A stretch of 28,780 nt of DNA from a virus: positions 1-28,780 of IMG/VR virus record IMGVR_UViG_3300032282_002641; one strand, 5' to 3'. A model generated the notes under the pieces. The model searched no databases, was not told where the DNA came from, and saw only the letters and a program-made list of their open reading frames with translations. The translations under genes and the position numbers were made by a program. Below are positions 14,423-23,364 of this stretch, one piece after another. How positions within the stretch are numbered: position 1 is the stretch's first letter; the number at the start of each line of letters is the position of its first letter.

Positions 14423-15025
14423 ATGGGATTCCACCGAGCTACGCGAGCTAACGAGACCAAACGGCTGCCACTGCTCTGCGACCCTGAGCTGCGGGACAGG
14501 GTCGCACGATACATCCTGAGAGTCGGTCCGGAGCGAGAAGCCCAAGAGGCCGAGGCCGATAGGGTTCGGTCCGTGTTCCGGCTATTCGGCGAGACTCTCG
14601 ATCCGAGTGTGCTGCACCAGCTCGGAGACGACATCCTCGACGGCGTGACGCACGTTACGATCCGAGGTCTGAGCGGTGAGCAGTTTGCTGCAGCTACTGA
14701 CGCCGCAGCACTGGCACACGACGAGCAGCCGGCAGTTCCACTGCGGACCTTGGTTGAGGCGGAGTACATCCGAGCTGGCCTGGTAAGCATCGACTCATTC
14801 GATGAGACGCGGGGTCCGACTGGGTACCCAGTCAGGGTGCTCTATGCAGCTGGCGGCATCGGCAGGCAGTGGCCACAGGTACGAGCCGAGGTCGCAGCCC
14901 GGATTGACGCATGGAGCCACCTGGGAAAACCGGCGGGCTCGTCATCCGCGCCCTCGTCAGGCGAGCCAATGCCGAGCGACGCGGGGCACACGTACCCATC
15001 TGTGACGGCTCCTGCCGAGGAGTAG
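14423..15025 (+). CDS. Tail assembly chaperone, short form (gpG-like)
   Basis: A 200-residue protein made when ribosomes do not shift frame. GGAGG at 14414-14418 precedes ATG 14423. It is largely helical and charged (RATRANETKRLPLLCDPELRDRVARYILRVGPEREAQEAEADRVRSVFRLFG), has no export signal, and ends in a Ser/Pro-rich tail after the frameshift point (GSSSAPSSGEPMPSDAG). It sits between the tail tube and the tape measure, the fixed place of gpG/gpGT chaperones that coat the tape measure during tail assembly and are absent from the mature particle. The slippery site at 14923 lies in its codons 168-169. Confidence 0.85.
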   Translation: MGFHRATRANETKRLPLLCDPELRDRVARYILRVGPEREAQEAEADRVRSVFRLFGETLDPSVLHQLGDDILDGVTHVTIRGLSGEQFAAATDAAALAHDEQPAVPLRTLVEAEYIRAGLVSIDSFDETRGPTGYPVRVLYAAGGIGRQWPQVRAEVAARIDAWSHLGKPAGSSSAPSSGEPMPSDAGHTYPSVTAPAEE

Positions 15026-15318
15026 TCAGCGCTCATCCGGCGGACTGGCTCACGCCCGTGGACGTGGCTCCTGATTCTGAGGCGGGAGAGTGGGTGGACG
15101 GACTGTCCTGCTGGCCAGGAGGCGAGCGCGCTCCGTGGTGCCTGGACTGGATGGCCAGGTCTGCGGCTGTGCAGTACATCCTTAGGGCTCGAAGGTGGTG
15201 CGAGGCTGGCCAGCCCATAGGCAACATGTCTGACCTGCCACCTGTGGTGGTCGACGGTGTGCTGACAGTCGGAGCAGAGTGGGATACCATCACGGCCGAG
15301 GAGTCGCGCCACCGATGA
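14423..15318 (+). CDS. Tail assembly chaperone, frameshift product (gpGT-like), join 14423-14929 and 14929-15318
   Basis: Fusion made by a -1 ribosomal frameshift. Reading to AAA at 14927-14929, then slipping back one base and continuing at 14929, joins 169 residues of the G frame to 129 residues of the T frame, giving 298 residues. The T part (TGGLVIRALVRRANAERRG...) has five cysteines and many Trp (DGLSCWPGGERAPWCLDWMARSAAVQYILRARRWCEAG), ending in SRHR. Its only early ATG (14911) lacks a ribosome-binding site and lies upstream of the slippery site in overlapping sequence, so a separate T gene is unlikely. The stop overlaps the tape measure ATG (ATGA). The known lambda GT role is bridging the tape measure and tube subunits. 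Confidence 0.82.
14923..14967 (+). promoter_or_regulatory. Programmed -1 frameshift signal: GGGAAAA slippery site plus hairpin
   Basis: The heptamer GGGAAAA occupies 14923-14929 in the phase G GGA AAA relative to the G frame (codons GGA 14924-14926 and AAA 14927-14929), as needed for -1 slippage. Lambda uses GGGAAAG at the same gene pair. After a 6-nt spacer, GGCTCGTC (14936-14943) pairs with GGCGAGCC (14960-14967): 8 bp with one G-U, 16-nt loop. CCGCG in the loop (14946-14950) can also pair with CGCGG at 14980-14984, which would make a pseudoknot. Confidence 0.85.
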
Positions 15319-17171
15319 TTGCACGCACTGAGATTGAGGTCAGCATCACCGGAGCGATAGAGGCTGAGCAGCAGCTGCAGTCCGTCGCAAATGCCGAGCG
15401 AGAGGTCGGCACCGGCGGAGCCAGGGCGTCGACTGGTGTCGATAAGCTGGCATCGTCGATGCGGGCAATCGAGCACGAGGGTCGGTCCGTCAGCACGGGC
15501 CTCGGGTCCGTAAGCTCCAGTCTCGATGGAGCGAGAGACAGGCTCGGATCTACGCTCTCGGCTTTCAACGACTTGGGAGACGCCTTTCGGCTCGTCGGCG
15601 CCGGGCTGGCTGGTGGTGCGCTGTTCGGCGGATTCGCTGACATCGCAGAAGTCGTGGGCCTCATGGGCGACAAGTTCGGACTAACAGCGTTGCGCGTCGA
15701 CCAGATGGTCGCATCCCAACGCACGCTATCCGCCGAGCTGGTCGCGCGTAAGTTCGAGGTAGAGGACCTCGGCGACGCCGTAGACAGATATGCTCACAGC
15801 CTCGGACTCGCGAGCCAGGCGCAGCTGACATTCCGTGAGCGTCAGGAGGCTCTCCGCAAGATCGCAGCCGGAGAGGTCACCTCGATGGAGATGCAGGACG
15901 CCCAGGCCGCTAAGCTGGCAGACGCTCTTGCTGCCGCTAACCAGCGGCTGGAGTCGTTCCGCCGTGATCGAGTCTCCTTCATGTATGAGGTGACTGCGGC
16001 AGGCGGTGAACGCCAGTTCGAGGCGGCGCTGCAGGGGCGGATCGACAGGCTCAAAGCAGACCTGGATCAGATTAACCGGACTCAGCTCGGTCTACTCGGG
16101 CGCAAGGGCGCTGACCCGATGATGGATGCGGTGAGGGACTACGGCAGCGCCATTTTGGAGCGAGCCAAGGTCACTGTTGCGGTCACAAAGGTAGGGCTGC
16201 AGCAGCAGGCGCAGCAGTGGTCCAGGTTCCTGGCCGACACCGTGGCCAAGATGCAGCAGTCCCCCGCTGGCGCACAGGCCAATACCGCTCGCGCTGGCGC
16301 GGCTAAGCCTGAGCAGACGCTCGGCGACATCATCTCAGGCATTAGCGGTCAGGAGTCTCCGCTGCGCCAGATGGAGACGGCGGCTCTCAGCGGTATCTCC
16401 GAGGCGGGCGGTCGAGAGGACGTCCTGAGCAGGCTGTTCGGGCCTAGCCAGGAGGAGCAGGATGCACTGCGAGACTCGCTGGTGGGGCCGCTGCAAGGCG
16501 GCCTCGAGCAGGCGCTGTCCATCGCAGAGACGCTCTACAGCAATATCTCGGACATTCTCGCGGCAGAGCCTGAGGAGTCTCCGTTCTCTGGCCTGCTGGA
16601 GGGGATGCGTACGTCGGTCTCTCAGATGGCGGCCGAGGCGCAGAACGTAGGCGGCATCATGTCCAGTGTGGTCTCGACGTTCACCTCTGGCGTCGGAACG
16701 ATGGTCACAAATCTCATCGTGGCTGGAGAAGCTGGAGCGAAGTCGGTCCGAAAGACCATCGGACAGGCACTCGGCGGCATCTCTGCCCAGGCGTTCGGAT
16801 ATGCGACCCTGCTCACCGCGCTCGGCGTTGCGGCATCTCTGGGCCTAGTCGGCCTGCCTGCAGCCCCCGGCCTATTCTCCGCCGCTGGCGTGATGGCTGC
16901 TGCGGGTACTGCTCTCGCGCTCAGTGCACGGGCCATGGGTGCGAGCGGTGTGGGAGCCTCATCTGGTGGCAGTCGCGGTGGCGGTGCGCGTGGTGGCGAG
17001 AGCACGCCATCGGCTGCCAGTACAGCCCCAAGATCCGATCGGCAGTCTGGCCCTCAGCCGGTTATCGTCTACATCGGAGAGGACGTGGTGACGAGAGGTG
17101 TCACCAGTTCGGCTAGGCGCCAAGATATGCGAGGCGGCATCGCTGAGCCTCGGCTAGCAGTGGTGGGATAA
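15315..17171 (+). CDS. Tape measure protein
   Basis: Sets tail length and is ejected with the DNA. The 618-residue protein starts at an ATG overlapping the chaperone stop. It is helical and Ala/Gly/Ser-rich with long heptad-like stretches (about 15-105, 180-290). Hydrophobic segments lie at about 90-105 (LVGAGLAGGALFGGFA) and 495-545 (FGYATLLTALGVAASLGLVGLPAAPGLFSAAGVMAAAGTALAL), which fit the membrane-inserting part of tape measures. The C-terminus has a Gly/Ser/Arg-rich flexible region (about 555-590). It is the longest gene between the chaperones and the tip genes, though shorter than many. By the usual rule of about 0.15 nm per residue the tail would be roughly 90 nm. No lytic domain is seen. 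Confidence 0.83.
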   Translation: MIARTEIEVSITGAIEAEQQLQSVANAEREVGTGGARASTGVDKLASSMRAIEHEGRSVSTGLGSVSSSLDGARDRLGSTLSAFNDLGDAFRLVGAGLAGGALFGGFADIAEVVGLMGDKFGLTALRVDQMVASQRTLSAELVARKFEVEDLGDAVDRYAHSLGLASQAQLTFRERQEALRKIAAGEVTSMEMQDAQAAKLADALAAANQRLESFRRDRVSFMYEVTAAGGERQFEAALQGRIDRLKADLDQINRTQLGLLGRKGADPMMDAVRDYGSAILERAKVTVAVTKVGLQQQAQQWSRFLADTVAKMQQSPAGAQANTARAGAAKPEQTLGDIISGISGQESPLRQMETAALSGISEAGGREDVLSRLFGPSQEEQDALRDSLVGPLQGGLEQALSIAETLYSNISDILAAEPEESPFSGLLEGMRTSVSQMAAEAQNVGGIMSSVVSTFTSGVGTMVTNLIVAGEAGAKSVRKTIGQALGGISAQAFGYATLLTALGVAASLGLVGLPAAPGLFSAAGVMAAAGTALALSARAMGASGVGASSGGSRGGGARGGESTPSAASTAPRSDRQSGPQPVIVYIGEDVVTRGVTSSARRQDMRGGIAEPRLAVVG

Positions 17172-17173
17172 GC

Positions 17174-18427
17174 ATGACGGTCGCAGCGCTCCTGGCCGGT
17201 GTCGATGCTGCTCGATGGGCGGGCATCACGCTCCTGACTCGCTCCGGAGCATCTACCATCATCCCAGCGGTGACGGCGATGCACGATGGTGGCCACTATC
17301 CTGATGCCGTGTCGTTTTTGACCGGGTGGTCTGCAGCTCGGTCGCTGGAGAGCCAGATGACGGCACAGTGGACCGCTGCCGGTGGCGCTGGCACGCTGAC
17401 AGCAGGCATCGATGCCGGAGGTCGGGTCTACGTCAGTCTTTCGGGCGGCGGATCTGGAGCATTTACCGTCACTCCTGGCACGTCAGACCCATGGGGCTGG
17501 GGTGGCGTCGTTACCAGCTCTCCATCGGGCACGTCACAACGGGCGACCGCCACGGGCCTCTGGCTACGTGGTACGGCATACCTCGACAGCTCGACACGGT
17601 TCGTCGTCGCCAAGGGAGCTGTCTCGATCCAGGCGGCCATCTATGGTGGCACGCACCAAGGCATCCCAACGGTATTCATCCCGCCAGGTGAGGCCGATGC
17701 GGACGAGGTCACCAGCTGCCTTGAGGACTGGGACAATGACGCACGAGACAGCGTCAGCCGCCGCATCAGATGGTGCATCGACGGTAATGGTCGCGTCGTC
17801 AACTCCTGGCCATCCGCGACCGGATGGTCGCCGACGTGGACCGATGTGGACATGATGCGGTGGCTCGGGTTCACTGGCTTTGAGCTACCGGTTACCGCCA
17901 ATCAGGTCACCAGCATCACGGCCACGTACTCCGCTCCATGCAGTCTGGTGATTCGGTCTGGTGTCGAGGTCGCAGATCGGTCCACCGAGTCGACGGGATC
18001 AGCCCTGGACCTGGCATCAGGTCGAGTCTCCGGTCGTCGCGTCTCCAGCTGGCGGGAGCTGACCATCTCGGCACAGCTATCAGGCGGTGTCGGAGTGCGA
18101 GAGTCTGAGAGCGGGTATGCAGACGAGGAGATGGTCTATCAGGCTCGCGTCGCTCCTCATCTCTGGCCTGGTGCTCGAGTAACGCTCCTGCCCCAGTGGG
18201 GCGATCCGCGCATCGGCTATGCGCTGGCAGAGCAGGTCGAGGCGGGCGTTCAGCCCGAGGTACAGAACGAGCTCATCCGCTCGGATGTGGGTGGCATCAT
18301 TGGGCGGCAGCGCTGCCAGATGTCCACCGGGGCAGATCGGCGCACAGCGACCGCCTACGCCATGGGATCGCCGCGCGTGGTCACTCGGATCGGTGCGGTA
18401 CTGCGGAGGCTACCCAGTGGCCAATAA
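17174..18427 (+). CDS. Tail tip protein, first of four (unknown family)
   Basis: A 417-residue protein starting 2 bp after the tape measure stop, where distal tail proteins lie. It is beta-rich, with many short Gly/Ser/Thr strands (GGAGTLTAGIDAGGRVYVSLSGGGSGAFTVTPG, about 72-104) and aromatic patches (DPWGWGGVV; VDMMRWLGFTGFELP; EDWDND). Near the C-terminus a charged strand-turn region reads VYQARVAPHLWPGARVTLLPQWGDPRIGYALAEQVEAGVQPEVQNE, and the last residues are LRRLPSGQ. No motif assigns it to a known Dit/Tal family. Position suggests it starts the tip complex on the tape measure. Confidence 0.6.
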   Translation: MTVAALLAGVDAARWAGITLLTRSGASTIIPAVTAMHDGGHYPDAVSFLTGWSAARSLESQMTAQWTAAGGAGTLTAGIDAGGRVYVSLSGGGSGAFTVTPGTSDPWGWGGVVTSSPSGTSQRATATGLWLRGTAYLDSSTRFVVAKGAVSIQAAIYGGTHQGIPTVFIPPGEADADEVTSCLEDWDNDARDSVSRRIRWCIDGNGRVVNSWPSATGWSPTWTDVDMMRWLGFTGFELPVTANQVTSITATYSAPCSLVIRSGVEVADRSTESTGSALDLASGRVSGRRVSSWRELTISAQLSGGVGVRESESGYADEEMVYQARVAPHLWPGARVTLLPQWGDPRIGYALAEQVEAGVQPEVQNELIRSDVGGIIGRQRCQMSTGADRRTATAYAMGSPRVVTRIGAVLRRLPSGQ

Positions 18428-19505
18428 CGTCCCTCTTTCGATGCCGGTGCCCGACATCGGGCTACTCCTGGCAGGGCAGTCACTCGACTCGCAATCCATC
18501 GAGCCGCTCGGCCAGGCCGTAAACTGGCTCGCGGCTCATCTTGGGTCGGCGACGCCTCGTGTGCTGCAGCTGTATCCGTCCGAGGGCACGTCCCGGCCTG
18601 GTACCAGCCTGTGCCGCTATACGTCACTCGTCCAGCAACAGGTGTCCGAGTGGCGCATCCCGGCGACCCGTGGTGCGTCGTCCGTGGAGTGCTATCTGTA
18701 CTGCATCTCGACCTCGTCAACCTCGACTGTCCGGTGGGACTCGGTGGCGCAGGGCGATTCAGTGACCACGTTCCTCTCGACGTCCTGGACCCTAGTACAC
18801 GCGACGCTCGACATCGACACAGCGGCCGGATACGAGACGATCCGCATGTACCTCGATGCCGGCGCAGCTCCTGCCACCATCCAGGTTGGAGCGGTAATGG
18901 TCATGGTTGACCCTGCCGCATCGCTCCCATCGACATCCTGGGTGGTCCCGTTCGATGAGGACGAGCTGGCTGTCAATCAGTCGCTCAATGCAGAGCAGGG
19001 CGTCAGGATCTGTAACGACCTGGCGACGATGCGGGTCGAAGCGCCGCACGTATACTGGTCGTGGTCGAGCTTCGCTCACGAGGCTACAACTCACCCAGAG
19101 TCACGCTACATGGTCGCCTGGCCACACTGCATGACCGCGCTGGTCTGGGCAGATACGCAGCGTGAGGAGTGGAACCTGACCATTCATGCCAGAGTCCAGC
19201 AGGGCACGTACGACCAGACTCTGACTATCCACGCTCACGTCGGAGCATCGGGCCCGTATCAGCGCAGCGTCACGCTGCAGGTGCCAGCCGGGGCATCTGA
19301 GATATGGGTGACAGGTAGCATCAGGCTCCCGAACCACCGGAGGGTCGCACGCAACATGCCCGCCGGGTGGGAGACGATCATGCTAATCATCTGGCCAGAG
19401 CCCTCGGCTGCTGACGCCGTGAACGAGTGGACTCAGCTGCAGGGAGAGCCACCGTCTGCTCTCTCGAGTCGGTCGCTAATGTCCCTCTGCGTCTGGGGTG
19501 CCTGA
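18417..19505 (+). CDS. Tail tip protein, second of four (unknown family)
   Basis: A 362-residue protein. The start is GTG 18417, chosen because GGAGG at 18405-18409 lies 7 nt upstream and the overlap with the previous gene is then only 11 bp; the open frame extends further upstream without support. It begins VANNVPLSMPVPDIGLLLAGQSLDSQSIEPLGQAVNWLAAHLG, probably an assembly segment, then continues as beta-rich sequence with a likely jelly-roll or carbohydrate-binding-like core (STVRWDSVAQGDSV...TIRMYLDAGAAPATIQVGAVMVMVD; EEWNLTIHARVQQGTYDQTLTIHAHVG; TLQVPAGASEIWVTGSIRL). The stop overlaps the next ATG by 1 bp. It may be an upper-baseplate or side-fibre protein. Confidence 0.6.
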   Translation: MANNVPLSMPVPDIGLLLAGQSLDSQSIEPLGQAVNWLAAHLGSATPRVLQLYPSEGTSRPGTSLCRYTSLVQQQVSEWRIPATRGASSVECYLYCISTSSTSTVRWDSVAQGDSVTTFLSTSWTLVHATLDIDTAAGYETIRMYLDAGAAPATIQVGAVMVMVDPAASLPSTSWVVPFDEDELAVNQSLNAEQGVRICNDLATMRVEAPHVYWSWSSFAHEATTHPESRYMVAWPHCMTALVWADTQREEWNLTIHARVQQGTYDQTLTIHAHVGASGPYQRSVTLQVPAGASEIWVTGSIRLPNHRRVARNMPAGWETIMLIIWPEPSAADAVNEWTQLQGEPPSALSSRSLMSLCVWGA

Positions 19506-20140
19506 TGGGCTCACCAGTCTCACCGCTCTGGAATCCTCCATCACCGTCGTCGGTAGTCGCATGGCAGCCAGTGACAGCCCGACAGCTGGTCACGATGGCC
19601 AGCGCCGAGAATCATCTCTCTGGCATCCAGGCCAGAGGCTTCGCCCCTGCATCGGTATATCAACGCGCCTCGTATGCGTCTGCGGCGTCGAGCGATGTCG
19701 GCTATCGACTATCAGAGCCGCCGAACGTCGTAGATTGCGTATGCCCGTACTGGGTGCCGCCTGGCGTCGAGCTGCTACACATCGTCCTCATCGTGCTCTC
19801 AGACCCTGAGCCTGACTCGCCAAACAACACGTCGATTACGGTAACCATCGAGGACCAGAGCGGCTCGTCAGTCGATGATGGGTGCACCTGGCAATTCTCG
19901 GCAGGTACGCTGCCGGGCAGCGCGGTCCAGACGATCGGAGAGCGAGTGCTGCGCCCATACGTCATCGAGAGTGGCACGCGATTCAGCTCGCTGGACCCTA
20001 CGTCCGGCAGCCCGACGCCACCTCGCCGGCTCTCCGTCTCGGGTAAGGGGTCGTCTATCGTGCTCGTGCGAGTCGGGGGCAACAACGCTGCAGTCGTCGG
20101 CCTGCACATCATCCCACTGCCGCCGGAGTCCATCGCATGA
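19505..20140 (+). CDS. Tail tip protein, third of four (unknown family)
   Basis: A 211-residue protein whose ATG shares a base with the previous stop (TGATG) and whose stop overlaps the next start (ATGA). It is Ser/Pro-rich at the N-terminus (SPVSPLWNPPSPSSVVAWQPVTARQLV) and beta-rich after about residue 75, with HIVLIVLSDPEPDSPNNTSITVTIEDQSGSS near 91-121 and SIVLVRVGGNNAAVVGLHIIPLPPESIA at the end. No conserved domain is recognised. Tight coupling with its neighbours implies a part of the same tip complex. Confidence 0.6.
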   Translation: MGSPVSPLWNPPSPSSVVAWQPVTARQLVTMASAENHLSGIQARGFAPASVYQRASYASAASSDVGYRLSEPPNVVDCVCPYWVPPGVELLHIVLIVLSDPEPDSPNNTSITVTIEDQSGSSVDDGCTWQFSAGTLPGSAVQTIGERVLRPYVIESGTRFSSLDPTSGSPTPPRRLSVSGKGSSIVLVRVGGNNAAVVGLHIIPLPPESIA

Positions 20141-23124
20141 CCTGGGGATTGCTCGACCGCCGACCGCTAGCATGGTGCATCCAGATTGCTGGGGTCCCGT
20201 ACCGGTTCTGCTCGACCGTCGGCCCAGGTACTGACGTGCTGGATGGCCGACTGTACGACTACACCGGGGCATTGGCTCAGTCACCGATTGACCTGCTCGA
20301 CGCCGTGCTCGACGTCGGGCCCATCGACGGGCAGCTCGACGACGTGGCTCCCGTCGCGTCGCAGAGTCCGGTCGAGATCAGGATCGTTGCGCGAGATGCA
20401 CGCAGAGCTGATACCGGTGCGCGTGTGCATCCGCTCGAGTCGTTGCTGCGGGTGGCGGGTCACTCCTCTGCGACACGGTCCGTCCGGTTGCTCGTTCCAG
20501 TGGATCACGCTACAGCTGGCTCGGGGCCTGAGGATATTCAGGTAGATCGAGACGTCTCCTCGTGGACGATGCCAGGACCGATCCACGTCGGGCAGGAGGT
20601 CCTCTGGGCGATCTCGACCAGCTCCGTCGGTGGGTACTGGTTCGTGGGCTGCACTCGAGGTGCTGACCTGTGGTCGACCCAGGCCCACGACGTTGATGCT
20701 GTGTACGGCGAACAACCGTGGGTCACGAGCGAGGTGACCACCTGGCGCGGTAGAGCGGCGTCTATCTGGGTATCCGCGCTCGGCAGCGATGGTCAGCCAC
20801 TGGGCTGGGTGCAGTACTGGCGCGGGCTGGTGGACTCGGCGCCGGCCTACGATGGTCGGACCATCACGCTACGCCTGTCGGCTCTGACAGCGGCCATGAG
20901 CTATCGTCTCGGAGTCGGGGCGATGGCAAGGACGACGACGAGCGTCCTGGGTTGCCACCGACTTGATCGAGGGACTGCTGACGTACTCGACTGGCAGGTC
21001 TCAGCCGACCGACGCATCGTCCTCAGGGCGACTGCGGCCAATGCAGTCACAGGCGCTGTGACGCTCGATGCACAGTCGCAGGCCTATATGGTTGGAGTCA
21101 CGGGCGTGCGGCAGACGGTCGTGGCCTATGACGCTGGCAGCCGCACTCAGGTACAGCCAGTCGGATATACGGCTCCAAACCTACTGCTGCCAGTCGGATC
21201 TCAGGTGCTCGCTGATATTGTCGCCAACGTGGCCACGACGGACGAGCTGCGGCTGATCGGTGAGGTCTCGTACCGGTCGCCTCTGCGTCTCTTCGATCCG
21301 TCGGCGGATCACGAGATCGTGGCGTGGCCTGATCGGCTGCTCGACACGATCAACCAGCCTCAGGCGTGGCAGGAGGTAGTGGCCTGCTGGGCTGATCCAT
21401 CAGCTGGCGGTCTGCAGCCTCGACCGTATGAGGCGCAGCTCGCTAGGTCGGTCGAGGCATGGGACCTATGGGCATACGCCCTCGACGACTCCGACTTGCA
21501 ACGGGCCTGGATCACCTGGGTCCGGGGTGGTCGTTCATGCCGCGCTGGCTGGCTCATCGGAGAGACAGCTGACCAGGTACGCCAGGACCGAGATCCACGT
21601 ACGAGGCTCATCAGAGATCCCAACGCCTTCACGGTGCGTGGGGTGCGTAATGCCGCGCCAGCACAGAACCACTACGCTCACGACGGTCCGGCCTGGTGGT
21701 GGTATCAGAACGGAGAGCCCTACATCGGACCATTCGCGGCGGACGTGTACAGCGGCAGCGGGACACCGCAGCTGCTCGAACTGACTGGCAGCGGAGATCC
21801 GAAGCGCATCTGGATCATCGGCTCTTCGTCTGCAGTGAATCCCGTAACCGGAGAGCTAGTCTACTGGTACGAGGTCCGAGACCCCGAGAGCGCTCCCAAC
21901 ATCCTGCTCCTCGAGGACGACCCGCCGCTGTCGGCTCAGGTGGTAGCAGCTGCATACGGTGCCGATCCGATGGAGTACCTGCTCTCTCTACTCCTGAGCG
22001 GCGTAGGCAACGGAGACAATGGCCTGCTCGATACGCTGCCCATCGGCGCCAACCTGCCAGGAGTCGCTGTCGATGGTATATCGTTCCAGTCGTTGGCCGC
22101 TCCGGCGCCGCTCCTGGGGCAGAGGTATGAGGCGGTCCGAGGCAAGAGCATCACGGACCAGACAGCGGGGCTCGTGCTCTCCTGTGGGGCTCAGGTGGCG
22201 CAGGTCTATCACCACACGGGCACATGGCGCATCGGTCTGATCACGATGGCGGCAGCAGACGCGACTCAGGTGGCGCTCGACATCTCGGATGCTGACATGG
22301 TCGTCTCTGCGGGTCGGGAGCCAGTCCAGACCATCTACGATGGGCGCACGGTCCGTGCCTATGTCGTGAGATTGAACTACCGCGCCAACGTGCAATCGGA
22401 TCAGCCAGAGGAGATCCAGATCAACACGAGCACAGAGCGCAACGACTCTGGTGCTGACTCTGGCCAGCCGCTCATGTTGGATCTGCCAGGCGTCCAGATC
22501 GCATCAGCAGGAGGTCGAGCAGCGGCAGCGGCCGAGCTGGTCAGCGACATCCGCTCGCGCGTCGGTGCGCCTCGTCTGCGCTGGGTACTGACCATCCGAG
22601 CAGACCTCGACGGCGCAATGACGATCAGCCTCGGCTCCACGGTGCGCCTGACGTCCGAGTATGCGCTCGGCATCGACCCGACGACGACGGCCAGCAATAC
22701 CCTATGCCGGGTCGTAGGTATGCGCCGAGATTTGCAAGAGGGCACGCTCCGGCTAGAGCTACGGCCATACTCCGGCATCGCTGGTGGCTGGGCACAGTCG
22801 GCCACCGTGCTCTCGGCTCCTACCCTGACCCAGGTCGTCATTCAACCAGACGACTACAGCGCAGCGGACGTCGAGTTGTTCTCGATTGGTGACGTGGTAA
22901 CCGTGTTTACTCCTGGGGCCTGGTCAGCGCGGACACAGCTGACCATCACGAGCATGATCAAGGCGAGCAACATCATTGGCTTCGGGGCTCCCCATGGTGC
23001 TGCACCTGGGGACATCATCCATGCGGCCAGCTACTCAGCGTCAGCAGTGGCGCAGCGTGGACAGGCCTACCTGGCTGACGATGGCATCCTCGGCGCAGCA
23101 GACGATGGGCAGATCATCGCCTGA
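20137..23124 (+). CDS. Large tail tip / central baseplate protein
   Basis: At 995 residues this is the biggest protein here and the likely central hub of the tail tip. The first third (MTWGLLDRRPLAWCIQIAGVPYRFCS...) contains strand-rich domains with WxxG/Y patterns. A middle part (about 395-470) reads PDRLLDTINQPQAWQEVVACWADPSAGG...SVEAWDLWAYALDDSDLQRAWITWVRGGRSCRAGW. The C-terminal third has phage-tip features: GKSITDQTAGLVLSCGAQVAQVYHHTGTWRIGLI, LDISDADMVVSAGREPVQTIYDGRTVRAYVVRLNYRANVQSD, then LRLELRPYSG and a closing oligosaccharide-fold-like stretch (DDYSAADVELFSIGDVVTVFTPG). No peptidase motif is seen. It follows the three smaller tip genes and ends 18 bp before the next start. The hub role is inferred from size and position. 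Confidence 0.65.
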   Translation: MTWGLLDRRPLAWCIQIAGVPYRFCSTVGPGTDVLDGRLYDYTGALAQSPIDLLDAVLDVGPIDGQLDDVAPVASQSPVEIRIVARDARRADTGARVHPLESLLRVAGHSSATRSVRLLVPVDHATAGSGPEDIQVDRDVSSWTMPGPIHVGQEVLWAISTSSVGGYWFVGCTRGADLWSTQAHDVDAVYGEQPWVTSEVTTWRGRAASIWVSALGSDGQPLGWVQYWRGLVDSAPAYDGRTITLRLSALTAAMSYRLGVGAMARTTTSVLGCHRLDRGTADVLDWQVSADRRIVLRATAANAVTGAVTLDAQSQAYMVGVTGVRQTVVAYDAGSRTQVQPVGYTAPNLLLPVGSQVLADIVANVATTDELRLIGEVSYRSPLRLFDPSADHEIVAWPDRLLDTINQPQAWQEVVACWADPSAGGLQPRPYEAQLARSVEAWDLWAYALDDSDLQRAWITWVRGGRSCRAGWLIGETADQVRQDRDPRTRLIRDPNAFTVRGVRNAAPAQNHYAHDGPAWWWYQNGEPYIGPFAADVYSGSGTPQLLELTGSGDPKRIWIIGSSSAVNPVTGELVYWYEVRDPESAPNILLLEDDPPLSAQVVAAAYGADPMEYLLSLLLSGVGNGDNGLLDTLPIGANLPGVAVDGISFQSLAAPAPLLGQRYEAVRGKSITDQTAGLVLSCGAQVAQVYHHTGTWRIGLITMAAADATQVALDISDADMVVSAGREPVQTIYDGRTVRAYVVRLNYRANVQSDQPEEIQINTSTERNDSGADSGQPLMLDLPGVQIASAGGRAAAAAELVSDIRSRVGAPRLRWVLTIRADLDGAMTISLGSTVRLTSEYALGIDPTTTASNTLCRVVGMRRDLQEGTLRLELRPYSGIAGGWAQSATVLSAPTLTQVVIQPDDYSAADVELFSIGDVVTVFTPGAWSARTQLTITSMIKASNIIGFGAPHGAAPGDIIHAASYSASAVAQRGQAYLADDGILGAADDGQIIA

Positions 23125-23142
23125 TGCGCGTGAGGAAATCGC

Positions 23143-23364
23143 GTGGTACGGTGGGCCATGCACAAGGATGCAAACGCCACATGGACAGCATTGGGACTGC
23201 CCGCACGGCACGCGCTCTGGCGACTCTTTGCGACCCATGAGCCGCCAGGTCTGACGGTCTCGGACGTGCTCGTGCGTCATGGGTGCATCCAGGTCGTCGG
23301 CGCTAGGTGGGAGCTGACCTCGTGGGGTCGTGAGGTGGTCGAGCATGCCCTGGAGTCGTGCTGA
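23143..23364 (+). CDS. Small winged-helix-like protein
   Basis: A 73-residue protein. GTG 23143 is preferred because GAGGAAA at 23132-23138 lies upstream with suitable spacing; ATG 23158 would give 68 residues. The pattern ALWRLFATHEPPGLTVSDVLVRHGCIQVVGARWELTSWGREVVEHAL has helix-helix-strand-turn-strand character (recognition-like helix, then VVGARWELTSWG as a wing), reminiscent of small winged-helix proteins. There is no partner or operator evidence. Its place before the M15 peptidase suggests either a minor structural or a late regulatory role. Its stop shares one base with the next ATG (TGATG). Confidence 0.5.
   Translation: MVRWAMHKDANATWTALGLPARHALWRLFATHEPPGLTVSDVLVRHGCIQVVGARWELTSWGREVVEHALESC

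Noticed and set aside
14911-15318. Independent gene starting at ATG 14911
   Set aside because: No ribosome-binding site, and it overlaps the chaperone frame where a correctly phased slippery site explains access to this frame better.
23158-23364. Leaderless start at ATG 23158 after TACGGT
   Set aside because: GAGGAAA upstream of GTG 23143 gives a normal start, so no special promoter is needed.
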